DNA of 53,195 nucleotides from Dendronalium phyllosphericum CENA369. Its GTDB lineage: Bacteria; Cyanobacteriota; Cyanobacteriia; Cyanobacteriales; Nostocaceae. The translations under genes and the position numbers were made by a program. Below the pieces are notes generated by a model that was not told the origin of the DNA, searched no databases, and worked only from the letters and a program-made list of their open reading frames with translations. Shown here in pieces: positions 26,014-35,224 of this stretch (position 1 is its first letter; each line of letters starts with the position of its first letter). The stretch covers positions 1-53,195 of the forward strand of contig NZ_JAECZA010000022.1 of NCBI RefSeq assembly GCF_016056275.1, given 5' to 3'.

Positions 26014-26952
26014 TCAACTGGAAATAAAATCATTTTTAATTTTACGCAATTGATTTTTAACTGTACCTAGCTGCCACCACTGACTTTTTTTTGCAGGTGT
26101 AGGAATAACAGCCGCAGGTAAAGCTGGATTAAGATTACGGTAATGTTCCCAAATTTCCCAGTAGGGACAACCCGGTTGAATGCGAATACCTGCCCAGTGA
26201 AGATATTGCAGAGGTTGATTAACGGCAGTATCAAATAATATATAGTTTTGTTGTTTAAAATGGGGACTTCCTGCCCAATTTCCTGGGGCTTTACCTTCTC
26301 TACGAACAATGTTAAAGCGGCGCGGAATCCGCTTGAGCAACATATAATTAATAATCGGTTGATCGGAAGTTTTTTCTGAAAAGTCAAAGTATTGAGGATG
26401 GGCAGCACACTCGGCAAAAGTTTCATACAAATCTTTTTCCGAGATTAAGTTTTTCTTTGAACCCCAAAAACCACCATTAAAAATATCCTTGATTTCAGCC
26501 TCCTCAAAAACTTTATCTTCTAAAACTTGGGGGCTAAAAACATTCTTGATCCCACCTAAATGTTGATAATCACAACAAATAAAATCAGATTCGGCTAGGT
26601 AGTTAAGATTGTCAATAATCTTTTCAAAGACAACAATATCAGTATCAATATATAAAAATTCATCAAATGGCCCAAACCAACAAGCCTGTTTGCGAAATTG
26701 ATTTGGACGAGCAAAAAACTGTCCTCCAAAGGTTTCATGTAATTTTAAGGCGAGACGGTCAATAAATTCTAAGTCTTCGTATGTTTGCACGCCATAATAT
26801 TTATTGAGTGTATCTGCTATAGCATGATAGTTGTCATCATAAGGAATCAAGATAATTGGTGTATTTTTGTCGTGCAATCGGATACTATTAAGTAGTGCGA
26901 TCGCATGATCTGTCACCTTGTCATTGGCAATAATATAAATTCCGCGAGTCAT
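26014..26952 (-). CDS. GT-A-like putative glycosyltransferase (Npun_R2821/R2823-type), copy 1
   Basis: This 312-residue protein opens TRGIYIIANDKVTDHAIALL and has a DxD motif in FLYIDTDIVVF (Asp103/Asp105). Other conserved blocks are FNGGFWGSKK and SDQPIINYML, followed by HWAGI near the end. The layout is that of GT8-like GT-A enzymes. As I recall, related proteins in Nostocales genomes are listed as the Npun_R2821/Npun_R2823 family with no assigned reaction. The gene just upstream (26963) is a diverged paralogue with the same order of blocks. The stop lies in the spacer shared with the + strand gene at 25024. Sugar specificity is unknown. Confidence 0.68.
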   Translation of the reverse strand: MTRGIYIIANDKVTDHAIALLNSIRLHDKNTPIILIPYDDNYHAIADTLNKYYGVQTYEDLEFIDRLALKLHETFGGQFFARPNQFRKQACWFGPFDEFLYIDTDIVVFEKIIDNLNYLAESDFICCDYQHLGGIKNVFSPQVLEDKVFEEAEIKDIFNGGFWGSKKNLISEKDLYETFAECAAHPQYFDFSEKTSDQPIINYMLLKRIPRRFNIVRREGKAPGNWAGSPHFKQQNYILFDTAVNQPLQYLHWAGIRIQPGCPYWEIWEHYRNLNPALPAAVIPTPAKKSQWWQLGTVKNQLRKIKNDFISS

Positions 26953-26962
26953 TTTCTTAACC

Positions 26963-27958
26963 TCAACCTGTTAATCCTAATTTTTTTAAAATTCTTGTGC
27001 CTAAACTCGGAGGAGCATTATAAGCTTTCGGTTTAGTTACAAACTTTGGTCGTTTTTCTGGTTCGTGCAAATAACGATAATGTAAGAAGATATCTCGGTA
27101 GGGAAAATCAATATTCTCTCCATCACATACTCGGTTAAAAAGTTTGGAAGATAAACCAATATAGTGAAAATAAGTTAGTTGATTACCTTTGTCATATAAA
27201 ATATGATTTCGCTCTTCAAAGTGAGTAGAAGTCACACAACATCCTGTTCTTTCAATTTCCGGAAGCTGACGAGCAAAATTAAAGTTAGAAATACCCGAAC
27301 GCATTACCATGTAGTTGAGAATAGTTTGATCGGGAGCCATATCATAAAGAATCTCAGCCTCACCTTGAACTAGTTTCTCTAGTAAATATTTGCGATTGTC
27401 AGCATTAAATATAGCTTTACTCGAAGCATAAAATCCCGAACAAAATATTTCTTCTTGAAGGCTTTCTGGTGTAAATAATTCTGTTAATCTTGGTGAAGAT
27501 ATATTATAAACATGAGATAAATCTGTGTATTGAAAATCATACACTACCCAATCATTGTAATTTAATTGAGTAAAAATTTTATCTAAAGGACTCATTAATA
27601 AAGTATCAGCATCCATGTAAACAAAACGGTCAAAAGGGCCATCAAAAGCACCGTAACGCCTGTGAGTGCCAATTCGATAATATTTATCTTTACTTACTTG
27701 CAACCAATGGGTTTGAGCAGTAGGATGTGCATCCCAAATATTGCGAACAAACTCATCCCATTGTTGTATTGACTCCCGATTATCGTAAAGATGCACATTG
27801 GGACGGCGAAGAATTTCAGCAGTAATTTGTGCTGTATTATCATCATAAGGATAAATGCAAACGGGCATTGTTTGTCCATAAATTGCTTCTATACTATTAA
27901 GAAGCGCAATGAGTTGGTCGTAAACTCGGTCGTTAGCAAGGGTACAAATACCATCCAT
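26963..27958 (-). CDS. GT-A-like putative glycosyltransferase (Npun_R2821/R2823-type), copy 2
   Basis: This 331-residue paralogue of the next gene has IYPYDDNTAQITAEIL matching IPYDDNYHAIADTLN there. Its DxD motif is FVYMDADTLLM (Asp116/Asp118), followed by CSGFYASSK and PDQTILNYMV, and FHYIGLSS near the C-terminus. The product is a probable metal-dependent sugar transferase. Ten bases separate it from copy 1, so they are very likely translated from one mRNA. The duplication suggests two related but distinct linkages in the same polymer. Confidence 0.68.
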   Translation of the reverse strand: MDGICTLANDRVYDQLIALLNSIEAIYGQTMPVCIYPYDDNTAQITAEILRRPNVHLYDNRESIQQWDEFVRNIWDAHPTAQTHWLQVSKDKYYRIGTHRRYGAFDGPFDRFVYMDADTLLMSPLDKIFTQLNYNDWVVYDFQYTDLSHVYNISSPRLTELFTPESLQEEIFCSGFYASSKAIFNADNRKYLLEKLVQGEAEILYDMAPDQTILNYMVMRSGISNFNFARQLPEIERTGCCVTSTHFEERNHILYDKGNQLTYFHYIGLSSKLFNRVCDGENIDFPYRDIFLHYRYLHEPEKRPKFVTKPKAYNAPPSLGTRILKKLGLTG

Positions 27959-28012
27959 ATGTAAATTAAATGTAATTTGCCAGTTGAAAACATGTATATC
28001 TGAAAAATGAAA

Positions 28013-28972
28013 CTAAGAGAAGCTACTAACAAATTCTGATAACCAGTTGAGCAAATTTAATTTATGTAGAATAATTTGTCTAGCTTCAGCGATCGCATCT
28101 TTAGCAGCATACCAAGCATCAGGAGTAGCAGTTATTTCTTTGATGTAAGCAATACCTTTTTCATCTAAACTGGGCAAGCGTAAAAAACTACCTGTCGGTA
28201 ATAATTTATCTGCCGCTGGGCCACCATAATAAATTGGTAAACACCATGCCAACAAAGCATCCCATAACTTCTCACTCACATACCAATTATTGTCAGCATA
28301 ATTTTCAATTGCCAGATTGTAATAGTAAGGGGCCATCCCATACCATTTATTACCCAATTCACCAGATGATTTTGCCCACGAAGGCAAGCCACGCCCATAC
28401 AAATCAAACTTGATATTACTAGATTGCAAAGACTGTAAAAAATCTAATCTCTGGCGATGATTTGTTGTACGGCTAATTCCTGAAGTAATCCAACTGCAAG
28501 GGTTAACTTTTTCAGGTGGTGGCATTTCGTTTAGTTCCCGAAATGAATTAGCATGATACCAAATCGCAGGCATATAGTCGGGAATAGGAGCAAAATCATC
28601 GGGGCCAGAAATATAACCGCAATAATTTTGTGCTTCTTGATAATTGTGTTTGTTTCTTTCAATTATCTCATTTAGTGGTGGTTCTCTTAAAAGATAAATT
28701 ATCTTTTCTTGAGGAACATTTTTGAGGAGAGATTTAATATTTAATTCTGCTTGTTTTGGCTGGCGATTTAAGCTATGTAACCAGGATTTATGCTGACGCA
28801 GTTCGGGAAAATCGAACTGATACATCAAAAGAAAATCTGGGTTTGGTGAAAGTGGCTGAATTTGGATATTCTTCCAAACACCAAATTGATTCGGGCTTTG
28901 TTGCCACAGCCAATCGCCTCTTGTTTCAAGACCTTTATAGCTGCTAATCATCCCAACGGTTTTTATATTCAT
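28013..28972 (-). CDS. GT10 (fucosyltransferase-like) glycosyltransferase
   Basis: The 319-residue protein carries the GT10 C-terminal signature in the stretch LAIENYADNNWYVSEKLWDA, followed by a hydrophobic CLPIYYGGP segment. In known GT10 enzymes (alpha-1,3/1,4-fucosyltransferases) this motif binds GDP-fucose. The N-terminal half contains a long strand-helix region and QEKIIYLLREPPLNE. It is therefore a plausible fucosyl or similar deoxysugar transferase acting on the surface polymer, although no GDP-fucose synthesis genes are visible. It lies between a GT4 gene and the two GT-A paralogues on the same strand. Confidence 0.75.
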   Translation of the reverse strand: MNIKTVGMISSYKGLETRGDWLWQQSPNQFGVWKNIQIQPLSPNPDFLLMYQFDFPELRQHKSWLHSLNRQPKQAELNIKSLLKNVPQEKIIYLLREPPLNEIIERNKHNYQEAQNYCGYISGPDDFAPIPDYMPAIWYHANSFRELNEMPPPEKVNPCSWITSGISRTTNHRQRLDFLQSLQSSNIKFDLYGRGLPSWAKSSGELGNKWYGMAPYYYNLAIENYADNNWYVSEKLWDALLAWCLPIYYGGPAADKLLPTGSFLRLPSLDEKGIAYIKEITATPDAWYAAKDAIAEARQIILHKLNLLNWLSEFVSSFS

Positions 28973-29058
28973 TTTATTTAACTGTTAGTTGTTATTTATA
29001 TAGTTATTCTCTTCGTATCCTGGGAATTTCTATCTCAAACGCCCAAATTTATCATCAT

Positions 29059-30270
29059 TTATGCTATGAGTGCAGGACGTAAAGATTCATCAACGTAGCT
29101 GAGAATCTTGGCTGCTCGATTTTCCCAAGAAAATTGTTTAACAAATTCGATAATTTCTAAATAACCATCTATTTTTCTCGGATAAGTTTCTAAAACTCGC
29201 TTGAGAGATTCCGCGAATTTAATGGGATTATCTGGTTCGCACCAAGCTGCGATCGCTTGTGTATTGTTAAACTCTTTTAATGAGGGAATTTCTGTGGCAA
29301 CAATGGGAGTTCCAGAGGCGAAGTAGTCAAATAGTTTTAGCGGCGATGTGAAGGTTGCTGCTTGTCCGGAACAATGAGGGTGAGCTAAAATATCTGCTGC
29401 TTGCAGTAAAGATGCTAACTCATCATGCAATACGTAGCCTAAAAATATAATATTATTGACCTGCTTTTCTTTTGCTAATTGTTGATAATGTTCTACTTCT
29501 TTTGGTTTACCACCTGCACAGGCAAATTGCACATTTGGCATTTCTTTAGCAACTTCAATTAGAATATCAATGCCTTTAAATTTTTGTAGCGCTCCCGCAT
29601 ATACTACTAAGTGGGATTGTCCATTTTTCAGGAGTTTCTCGCGCCACGCTGCTGCTTTTTCTGGCTGTCTCAGCATAAACAAGCGATTGAAACCATTGTG
29701 TAGTCTAATCGTTTTTTCTGGTGGCATCCCATTGTTAATCATACTTTCGCGGATAGGATCTACGACTGTGACGGCAATTTGAAACAGCGGACTTTTAACG
29801 ATTTCGGGTTCAAATTTTTTATCTTCATGGTGATGATGTTCGTAAATTGCCGCAATGCCATTTTTAATTGCGGCTTTGATTAAATTCCAATTGCGACTAT
29901 GAACGAGTTTAGTAGTGGGAAATATATGGAAAGGAAAATAATATTTGGCGGCGATGGTATTAGAGTTAGTAAATTTACTATCGAAATAATCGATAGGCCA
30001 AGGCATGGGTAAAGGAGCAACTTTTAATTTGTGATGCAAGTTGTAGTATTTTACTAGGTTTTCTGGTGCTTCTCTCGGTTGAAAAGGACGAGCTAAATTA
30101 ACTGGATTAATAGTTCCTAATCCTTTATCGGGATATACTAAAACAGTCGAATAACCCAAATTAGCTGCTCCATTGGCTGCGTTGGTAAATTGTACTAGGT
30201 GAGCTTCTGGTTTGGGTAACTCTGATTGAATAAAGAAAATATAGTCTTTTTTTAAACTAGCATTGTTCAT
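29059..30270 (-). CDS. GT4-family glycosyltransferase
   Basis: This 403-residue GT-B enzyme has a typical C-terminal domain: VVYAGALQKFKGIDILIEVA, ACAGGKPKEVEHYQQLA, ADILAHPHCSG and FDYFASGTPIVATEIPSL. These are donor-site features of retaining GT4 transferases. The N-terminal acceptor domain starts KKDYIFFIQSELPKPEAHLVQ. The first 14 bases overlap the end of the ABC exporter gene upstream, so the two are translationally coupled, which ties this transferase to the exporter's substrate. Donor and acceptor are unknown. Confidence 0.88.
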   Translation of the reverse strand: MNNASLKKDYIFFIQSELPKPEAHLVQFTNAANGAANLGYSTVLVYPDKGLGTINPVNLARPFQPREAPENLVKYYNLHHKLKVAPLPMPWPIDYFDSKFTNSNTIAAKYYFPFHIFPTTKLVHSRNWNLIKAAIKNGIAAIYEHHHHEDKKFEPEIVKSPLFQIAVTVVDPIRESMINNGMPPEKTIRLHNGFNRLFMLRQPEKAAAWREKLLKNGQSHLVVYAGALQKFKGIDILIEVAKEMPNVQFACAGGKPKEVEHYQQLAKEKQVNNIIFLGYVLHDELASLLQAADILAHPHCSGQAATFTSPLKLFDYFASGTPIVATEIPSLKEFNNTQAIAAWCEPDNPIKFAESLKRVLETYPRKIDGYLEIIEFVKQFSWENRAAKILSYVDESLRPALIA

Positions 30271-32521
30271 TCTTTTCTAAGTGAATATTGTTTTCAAATT
30301 CTTTTAATTTATCGAGTAAATTAATAGCAGAATCATAGGCTTTTGCTATTAATTGATTATTGTCTTCTGGTGTGTCGGTTACATTGTCAGTTAAAGAGCG
30401 GAGAATTCCCAATATCAGATTTAGACGAGCGCGGAATTCTTCAGAGATATGAGTAAAAGTTTTATATTGAGTAGTGACACTATTATTTTCTTGGGAAAAT
30501 GATAAAAATTTGCCTTTGAGTTGGAGGCTGAAAATATCATCAAAAACATCAATTGTGGTGAGAATTCTTAAAGCTGATGTATGAGATTGTTCAATTAATT
30601 CCTGCCGCTCTTGGGAATCCTCTACCATATCATCTAGTAGTAAGAGTAGGAAACCAAGCATTGAGTTCAGCTGCGTCCGAATTTCATGAGAAACGCGGAC
30701 TAAGCTTTGATGTTGTTTATTAGCAGTTTCCGCTCGTTCGCTAAATTGCATTGAATAGAGACGTGAGTAGTAACCACCTTTTTGTAAAAGTTCTTCATGG
30801 TTTCCTACCTCTACTACGCGCCCTTGGTCTAACACAGCAATTTGGTCGGCTTTTTGGACTGTAGAAAGGCGGTGAGCAATTACTAAGGTGGTGCGATCGC
30901 GGCTGAGGTCATCAAGTGCAGCTTGCACCAACCGTTCCGACACAGTATCTAATGCACTGGTAGCTTCATCAAGAATCAGAATTTCGGGATTTTGTAATAA
31001 TGCACGCGCGATCGCTAATCGTTGTCTTTGTCCGCCAGATAACATCACGCCGCGATCGCCAATTAAAGTGTCAAATCCTTGGGGCAATTTGCTGATAAAC
31101 TCGTAGGCATTTGCTCGTTTGGCTGCTGAAAGAATTTCATCTTTAGTAGCTTCCGGTCGTCCATAGGCAATGTTATTCCCCACCGTATCGTTAAACAAAA
31201 AAGTGTCTTGACTAACAATTCCCATCTTGCTACGCACAGATGCAATATCGAAGTCACGCAAATCCTTCCCGTCGATGGTAATGCGCCCAGATAAGGGGTC
31301 ATAAAATCTCGGTAAGAGGTCTGCAAGGGTTGATTTTCCTGCACCAGAACCACCGACTAAAGCCAAAGTCGTACCACGAGGTAAATATAAATCCACATCT
31401 TTTAGTACCAACTTTTCATGATCGGGGTAAGCAAAGGAAAGAAAATCAAAATGCACTCCTTGCTCTAATTTTGTATAGGGAATCTCACCCTTGGACATCA
31501 ATGGCTTATCATCCCGATTTAAAAACTCTGTCACCATCGCCACACTAGCGGAGGTACTGGCAAAGCTACTACGAATAGTATTTAACTGAGACACCAAGGG
31601 TAGCAGTCGCAATAATATTAATAAATACGTAAGTAATACAGTTGAAAGCGAAGCAACTTGATTGGCAAAAAAAGTTTTACTCAGAAAAACAATCAGGAGT
31701 AAAGCTGTAATTCCCATCACCTCGCTCAAAGGTGCGATCGCTTCTGAATTAATCTGAGATTCAAAATCTGCTTGTTCGCGGGCACGAATTAACTCATGAA
31801 CTTTTTGATATTCCCTTACTTCATTTCCCGTTGCTTTGACTAGTCGAATGCCATTTAAGAGTTCGAGCATCGCAACTGAATACGCTTTAGACATCTCACT
31901 CAGTTGCTTGCCAAATTTTTTAGAACGAGCAATGGTATATTGATTTACTATCGTCACTAAAGATAGCAAAAACGTCGCAGCTATAGTTAACTGCCAAGAA
32001 ATTGATAGCAACAAACCGACGAAGACTAAAATTGTAATTCCGAGAATGACTAACTTTACTGTATTACCAATAGCAGTTGCTGCCCGACCAATTTCTCCTC
32101 CTAGACGGTTGATTAAATCGCCAACTTTCATCTTGGCATAATAATCTATGTCTATTTCTAGTAATAACTTTAATCCCGCTTCTCGCATATCTGCCGTCAG
32201 CCTGCGAGTTAGAGAACTAGATGCTAACGCGCTAGTATAAGTAGCTAAATTTTTTAAGGAAATAGTAAATATAATCGCCCCAGCCATTACCCCGATGCGG
32301 TAATTATCTGGAATATCTTCAAAAGGAGCCATAATTCCTTTAAGAATCCCAGGGGCTTTAGTTAAATCTACCTCTTGTCCCACAATTTTTAAGATTACTG
32401 GCACAATTAGAGCTGTACTTACACCATTAAATAAAGCTCCAGAAAATCCCAACGCTATCGTCAGAAGAATCAAACCTGGATAGGGTTTTGCAAATCTTAA
32501 TAGTAGTTTACTGGTAGACAT
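30257..32521 (-). CDS. ABC exporter (MsbA/HepA-like) with two C-terminal DHp-like repeats
   Basis: Numbering here is from an upstream start (32539); the preferred ATG is 32521 (MSTSKLLLRF), six residues later. Residues 1-340 form a six-helix exporter domain; 360-595 hold the ATPase with GGSGAGKST, LSGGQRQRLAIARALL and ILDEATSALD, all intact. Such half-transporters dimerise and flip lipids or lipid-linked saccharides. The membrane part (LGFSGALFNGVSTALIVPV) recalls heterocyst-polysaccharide HepA proteins from memory. The unusual part is a 165-residue tail. VSHEIRTQLNSMLGF (His618) looks like a histidine-kinase H box with its helical pair, and ISEEFRARLNLILGI (Glu700 at the His position) is a second copy. 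No HATPase domain follows. The tail could be a phosphotransfer or dimerisation module. The 3' end overlaps the GT4 gene by 14 bases. Confidence 0.9.
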   Translation of the reverse strand: MSTSKLLLRFAKPYPGLILLTIALGFSGALFNGVSTALIVPVILKIVGQEVDLTKAPGILKGIMAPFEDIPDNYRIGVMAGAIIFTISLKNLATYTSALASSSLTRRLTADMREAGLKLLLEIDIDYYAKMKVGDLINRLGGEIGRAATAIGNTVKLVILGITILVFVGLLLSISWQLTIAATFLLSLVTIVNQYTIARSKKFGKQLSEMSKAYSVAMLELLNGIRLVKATGNEVREYQKVHELIRAREQADFESQINSEAIAPLSEVMGITALLLIVFLSKTFFANQVASLSTVLLTYLLILLRLLPLVSQLNTIRSSFASTSASVAMVTEFLNRDDKPLMSKGEIPYTKLEQGVHFDFLSFAYPDHEKLVLKDVDLYLPRGTTLALVGGSGAGKSTLADLLPRFYDPLSGRITIDGKDLRDFDIASVRSKMGIVSQDTFLFNDTVGNNIAYGRPEATKDEILSAAKRANAYEFISKLPQGFDTLIGDRGVMLSGGQRQRLAIARALLQNPEILILDEATSALDTVSERLVQAALDDLSRDRTTLVIAHRLSTVQKADQIAVLDQGRVVEVGNHEELLQKGGYYSRLYSMQFSERAETANKQHQSLVRVSHEIRTQLNSMLGFLLLLLDDMVEDSQERQELIEQSHTSALRILTTIDVFDDIFSLQLKGKFLSFSQENNSVTTQYKTFTHISEEFRARLNLILGILRSLTDNVTDTPEDNNQLIAKAYDSAINLLDKLKEFENNIHLEKNEQC

Positions 32522-32721
32522 TGGGTATTTGCATCGCAATTCATTATATTATTAACATTATTCATCAATTTATAGCTACATCAGACTATCCTCAAATAGA
32601 TAAGAATAAATAATCATATTCTGGCTATTGTGATGAAAGTATACTTATCAGCTATTTCAGATTATTCTCAATAGCTTTCTATTATTTAAATTTCACATTT
32701 GCTATCATTAAAACAAAGAGT

Positions 32722-33888
32722 CTACAACCGAGTAATTACCGACTTAAGAGTAGAAGCCATCGCTTCTATACTATATTTGTCGATACATCTTTGCCTTGCT
32801 TTCATGCCTCTTGCGTTCGCTAAATCTAAATCCTGAAAGATCGACTGTATTTGCTCGGCAATTTGTTCTGGACAAGCAGGTTCAACTAAATAACCAGTGT
32901 CGCCTAAAATTTCGGGAATATCTCCTACACGCGTCGATAATACAGGTTTAGCCATTGCCATTCCATCTGTCAATTTAAGAGGAAATTGAGCGCGAGTTTC
33001 GGGAGTATCTCGCTGTGGAACAACAATAATGTGAGCAGCAGCAACCACATCAGGCATTACGTCAGCTGGATAATTAGGCAGTTTAATAATCCAGCGTCCC
33101 CATTGCTGTTGAAGTTGTTCGTCATAATTATCATAGGGACTGCCACCAACAATCACCAGTTTTAAGTCTGGCTGATTAATTTTATCTAATGCTATAAGAA
33201 CATCCTCTAGACCTTTATAAGGTCTTGGCGCACCAGGAAACATCAAAACTCGATATTCTGATAAACCATAGCGACTTCTACTTTCTTCAGGATTATATCG
33301 AGCAGGATCGAATAAAAAAGTATCCTTGCCGTTAGGAACAGATATACCTCCAAAACGCTGCTGTAAAAAGCTAGTATGTACCGTCACTGCATTAGCTTTG
33401 CTCACCAAATTTTCCATTAATTTTAAATACAACGGATGATGAGGTAATCTCAACGCGCCGTCTTTTTTCAGTAAATCTTTTGCTAGCTGTTTGAGTTGAG
33501 GACGATAATGCCATTTATCCCCTCCATGCCAGCTAAGTTCCCAGTCGTCTATATCTAAAATTACTGGTTTTTTGCTGTAAAGTTTTTTGAGAAGTGCTAC
33601 ACCAAAACTAGCTGGTTGAGGTTTAATTGCATAAATAATATCTCCATCGATAAGTTTTAAAATTTTTCTAATAGACTGAATAAAATTTGGATAGTTTGAG
33701 CCTGCTATAGTATGTATTTTAGCTTCAGGAGGAATAGCTTTATACAACTCCTTACCAAAGAGAAAACCGAGTATTTCTACTTCATATCCCAACCGATTTA
33801 AGGCAGTTTGTAACAAAGATGCACGAATGAAACCATCATTGGTAGATAAATTCCAGACGAGTAGCGATACCTTAACTTTATCTTTCAT
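32722..33888 (-). CDS. GT4-family glycosyltransferase
   Basis: This 388-residue GT-B protein has the GT4 donor domain: YRVLMFPGAPRPYKGLEDVL, LKLVIVGGSPYDNY, AHIIVVPQRDTPETRAQFPL and GMAMAKPVLSTRVGDIPEIL. The N-terminal domain contains VILDIDDWELSWHGG, a loop found in several polysaccharide GT4 enzymes. It precedes the ABC exporter gene by about 180 bases and follows the GT-A gene at 33914 by 25 bases. It probably adds one sugar to the same glycan. Donor unknown. Confidence 0.88.
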   Translation of the reverse strand: MKDKVKVSLLVWNLSTNDGFIRASLLQTALNRLGYEVEILGFLFGKELYKAIPPEAKIHTIAGSNYPNFIQSIRKILKLIDGDIIYAIKPQPASFGVALLKKLYSKKPVILDIDDWELSWHGGDKWHYRPQLKQLAKDLLKKDGALRLPHHPLYLKLMENLVSKANAVTVHTSFLQQRFGGISVPNGKDTFLFDPARYNPEESRSRYGLSEYRVLMFPGAPRPYKGLEDVLIALDKINQPDLKLVIVGGSPYDNYDEQLQQQWGRWIIKLPNYPADVMPDVVAAAHIIVVPQRDTPETRAQFPLKLTDGMAMAKPVLSTRVGDIPEILGDTGYLVEPACPEQIAEQIQSIFQDLDLANARGMKARQRCIDKYSIEAMASTLKSVITRL

Positions 33889-33913
33889 GATCGCCAGTTT
33901 TCCTACTTATAAA

Positions 33914-34756
33914 TCATTTCGTGCGCCAGGGATTTGTGACTTGATTTGGTAAAAATACTTGAGCAAACCGATCGAATATTCTTGTATACAAAGAACGAGT
34001 AATGTTTTTGGCGTACTGAGGTCTGTAAGGATAAGTACAATGTAGCACTTTAATTTCTTCAGTGATATTGTAAGTATCCTTCCACTTACTGAGATAATTA
34101 TAAGCGGGTGATAGTATTTTCATCTTTGGTTTGACCGAAGCGATCGCCGAAGCAAACGCTCCTTGGTCTTTTAGCAGTAATTTATCCTGATTATTTTTGA
34201 CAATCTCAAAATAACGTTTGAATTCGTCAAAAAATATCTTGGTTGTCTCTGTTTTCCGAAAAGCCATAAAACCGCCGTTATACTGCACGCTATCTTCTTG
34301 CAGTGGTAAACCTACAGATTGGAGAATCGGCAAAACATCTGGCAACATATCCTGTTGCTTTCCCCGCAACAAATTTGTAGCTTTAGGAATACTAGGTTGT
34401 ACATCCTCAGTTAACAGAAAATCATATTCATCTAAATAGTCAAATACATCATTAATATTCGACAGTAAGCAAATATCCGAATCTAAATAGATCGTTTTAT
34501 CAAATTCAGAAGCATTATATAGAGCTAATTTAGCTTGCCGTGATGCTAAAACAGTATTTGTATCTGCGGGTGCGGGTTTTAAAATTACATTTTTGAATAC
34601 TTTGAGAAAAGGATAGAGTATTTTAGGAACGCGGTCAATTAAAATAATAATCGGTTCTTGATGAAATTTCCTAATAGCTGCTAAAAAATGGATACAATCT
34701 TGAAAAGAGTAAAGTCCTGTCAAAATTGTAATAAATCCTCTAGTTTTTATTGTCAT
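33914..34756 (-). CDS. Putative GT8-like glycosyltransferase
   Basis: This 280-residue GT-A-type protein opens TRGFITILTGLYSFQDCIHFL. The metal-binding DxD lies in KTIYLDSDICLL (Asp92/Asp94), and SVQYNGGFMAFRKTE and LKDQGAFASAI correspond to the substrate-loop regions of GT8-like enzymes. A HCTYPYRPQY stretch near the C-terminus supplies the second metal-binding His seen in the family. It is the first gene of the left-hand minus-strand block, facing a 0.4 kb AT-rich promoter region shared with gloB. Confidence 0.7.
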   Translation of the reverse strand: MTIKTRGFITILTGLYSFQDCIHFLAAIRKFHQEPIIILIDRVPKILYPFLKVFKNVILKPAPADTNTVLASRQAKLALYNASEFDKTIYLDSDICLLSNINDVFDYLDEYDFLLTEDVQPSIPKATNLLRGKQQDMLPDVLPILQSVGLPLQEDSVQYNGGFMAFRKTETTKIFFDEFKRYFEIVKNNQDKLLLKDQGAFASAIASVKPKMKILSPAYNYLSKWKDTYNITEEIKVLHCTYPYRPQYAKNITRSLYTRIFDRFAQVFLPNQVTNPWRTK

Positions 34757-35224
34757 AAATTGTTTTGATAAATTTTCTCGCTTAATTTATTTTTAAAATC
34801 TATGTTTGAATATTAATCCTAAATATATTTGCTATTATATATAAGTGTGTAATTTAAAAAAAACAAGTATAGTTGTATGTAATGTTTTTTGTTAGATACA
34901 AAGCAGTTAAAAGCAAAAAATAAAATGGTTGTAATAACAACGTTTTTATCTATTTTTTCACGATAAAATAACAAAATAAATTTAACTTTTGATTTGCTTG
35001 ACTTCCCAGAGAAATTTTACTGATAAATCAAGATTGTTTTTATAAAAAATTAGCATAATATAAGTAAAAATACGGTTGTATATTATCATAGCTAATGCGT
35101 TCTGACAGTTATAATAAACGAAATATCAATATTTGACATAACTTGATGTATGTAACCCGGTTACTTACTAGAGTTATGGATGCAAATAAATACCAAAAAT
35201 GGACATTTAAGGGAGGCAGAGAAA
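34757..35224. promoter_or_regulatory. Divergent promoter region with palindrome GTAACC-c-GGTTAC
   Basis: This AT-rich region lies between the divergent GT block and gloB. It holds a perfect 13-base palindrome GTAACCCGGTTAC (35152-35164), about 60 bases before the gloB ATG, and a second one, AAATATcaATATTT (35121-35134). A TTGACA (35133-35138) is present but no well-spaced -10 box. The ribosome site GGGAGG lies just before the ATG at 35225. Confidence 0.5.

Noticed and set aside
35152-35164. Possible NtcA site before gloB
   Set aside because: NtcA sites are GTA-N8-TAC; this palindrome has seven bases between GTA and TAC and no correctly spaced -10 box.
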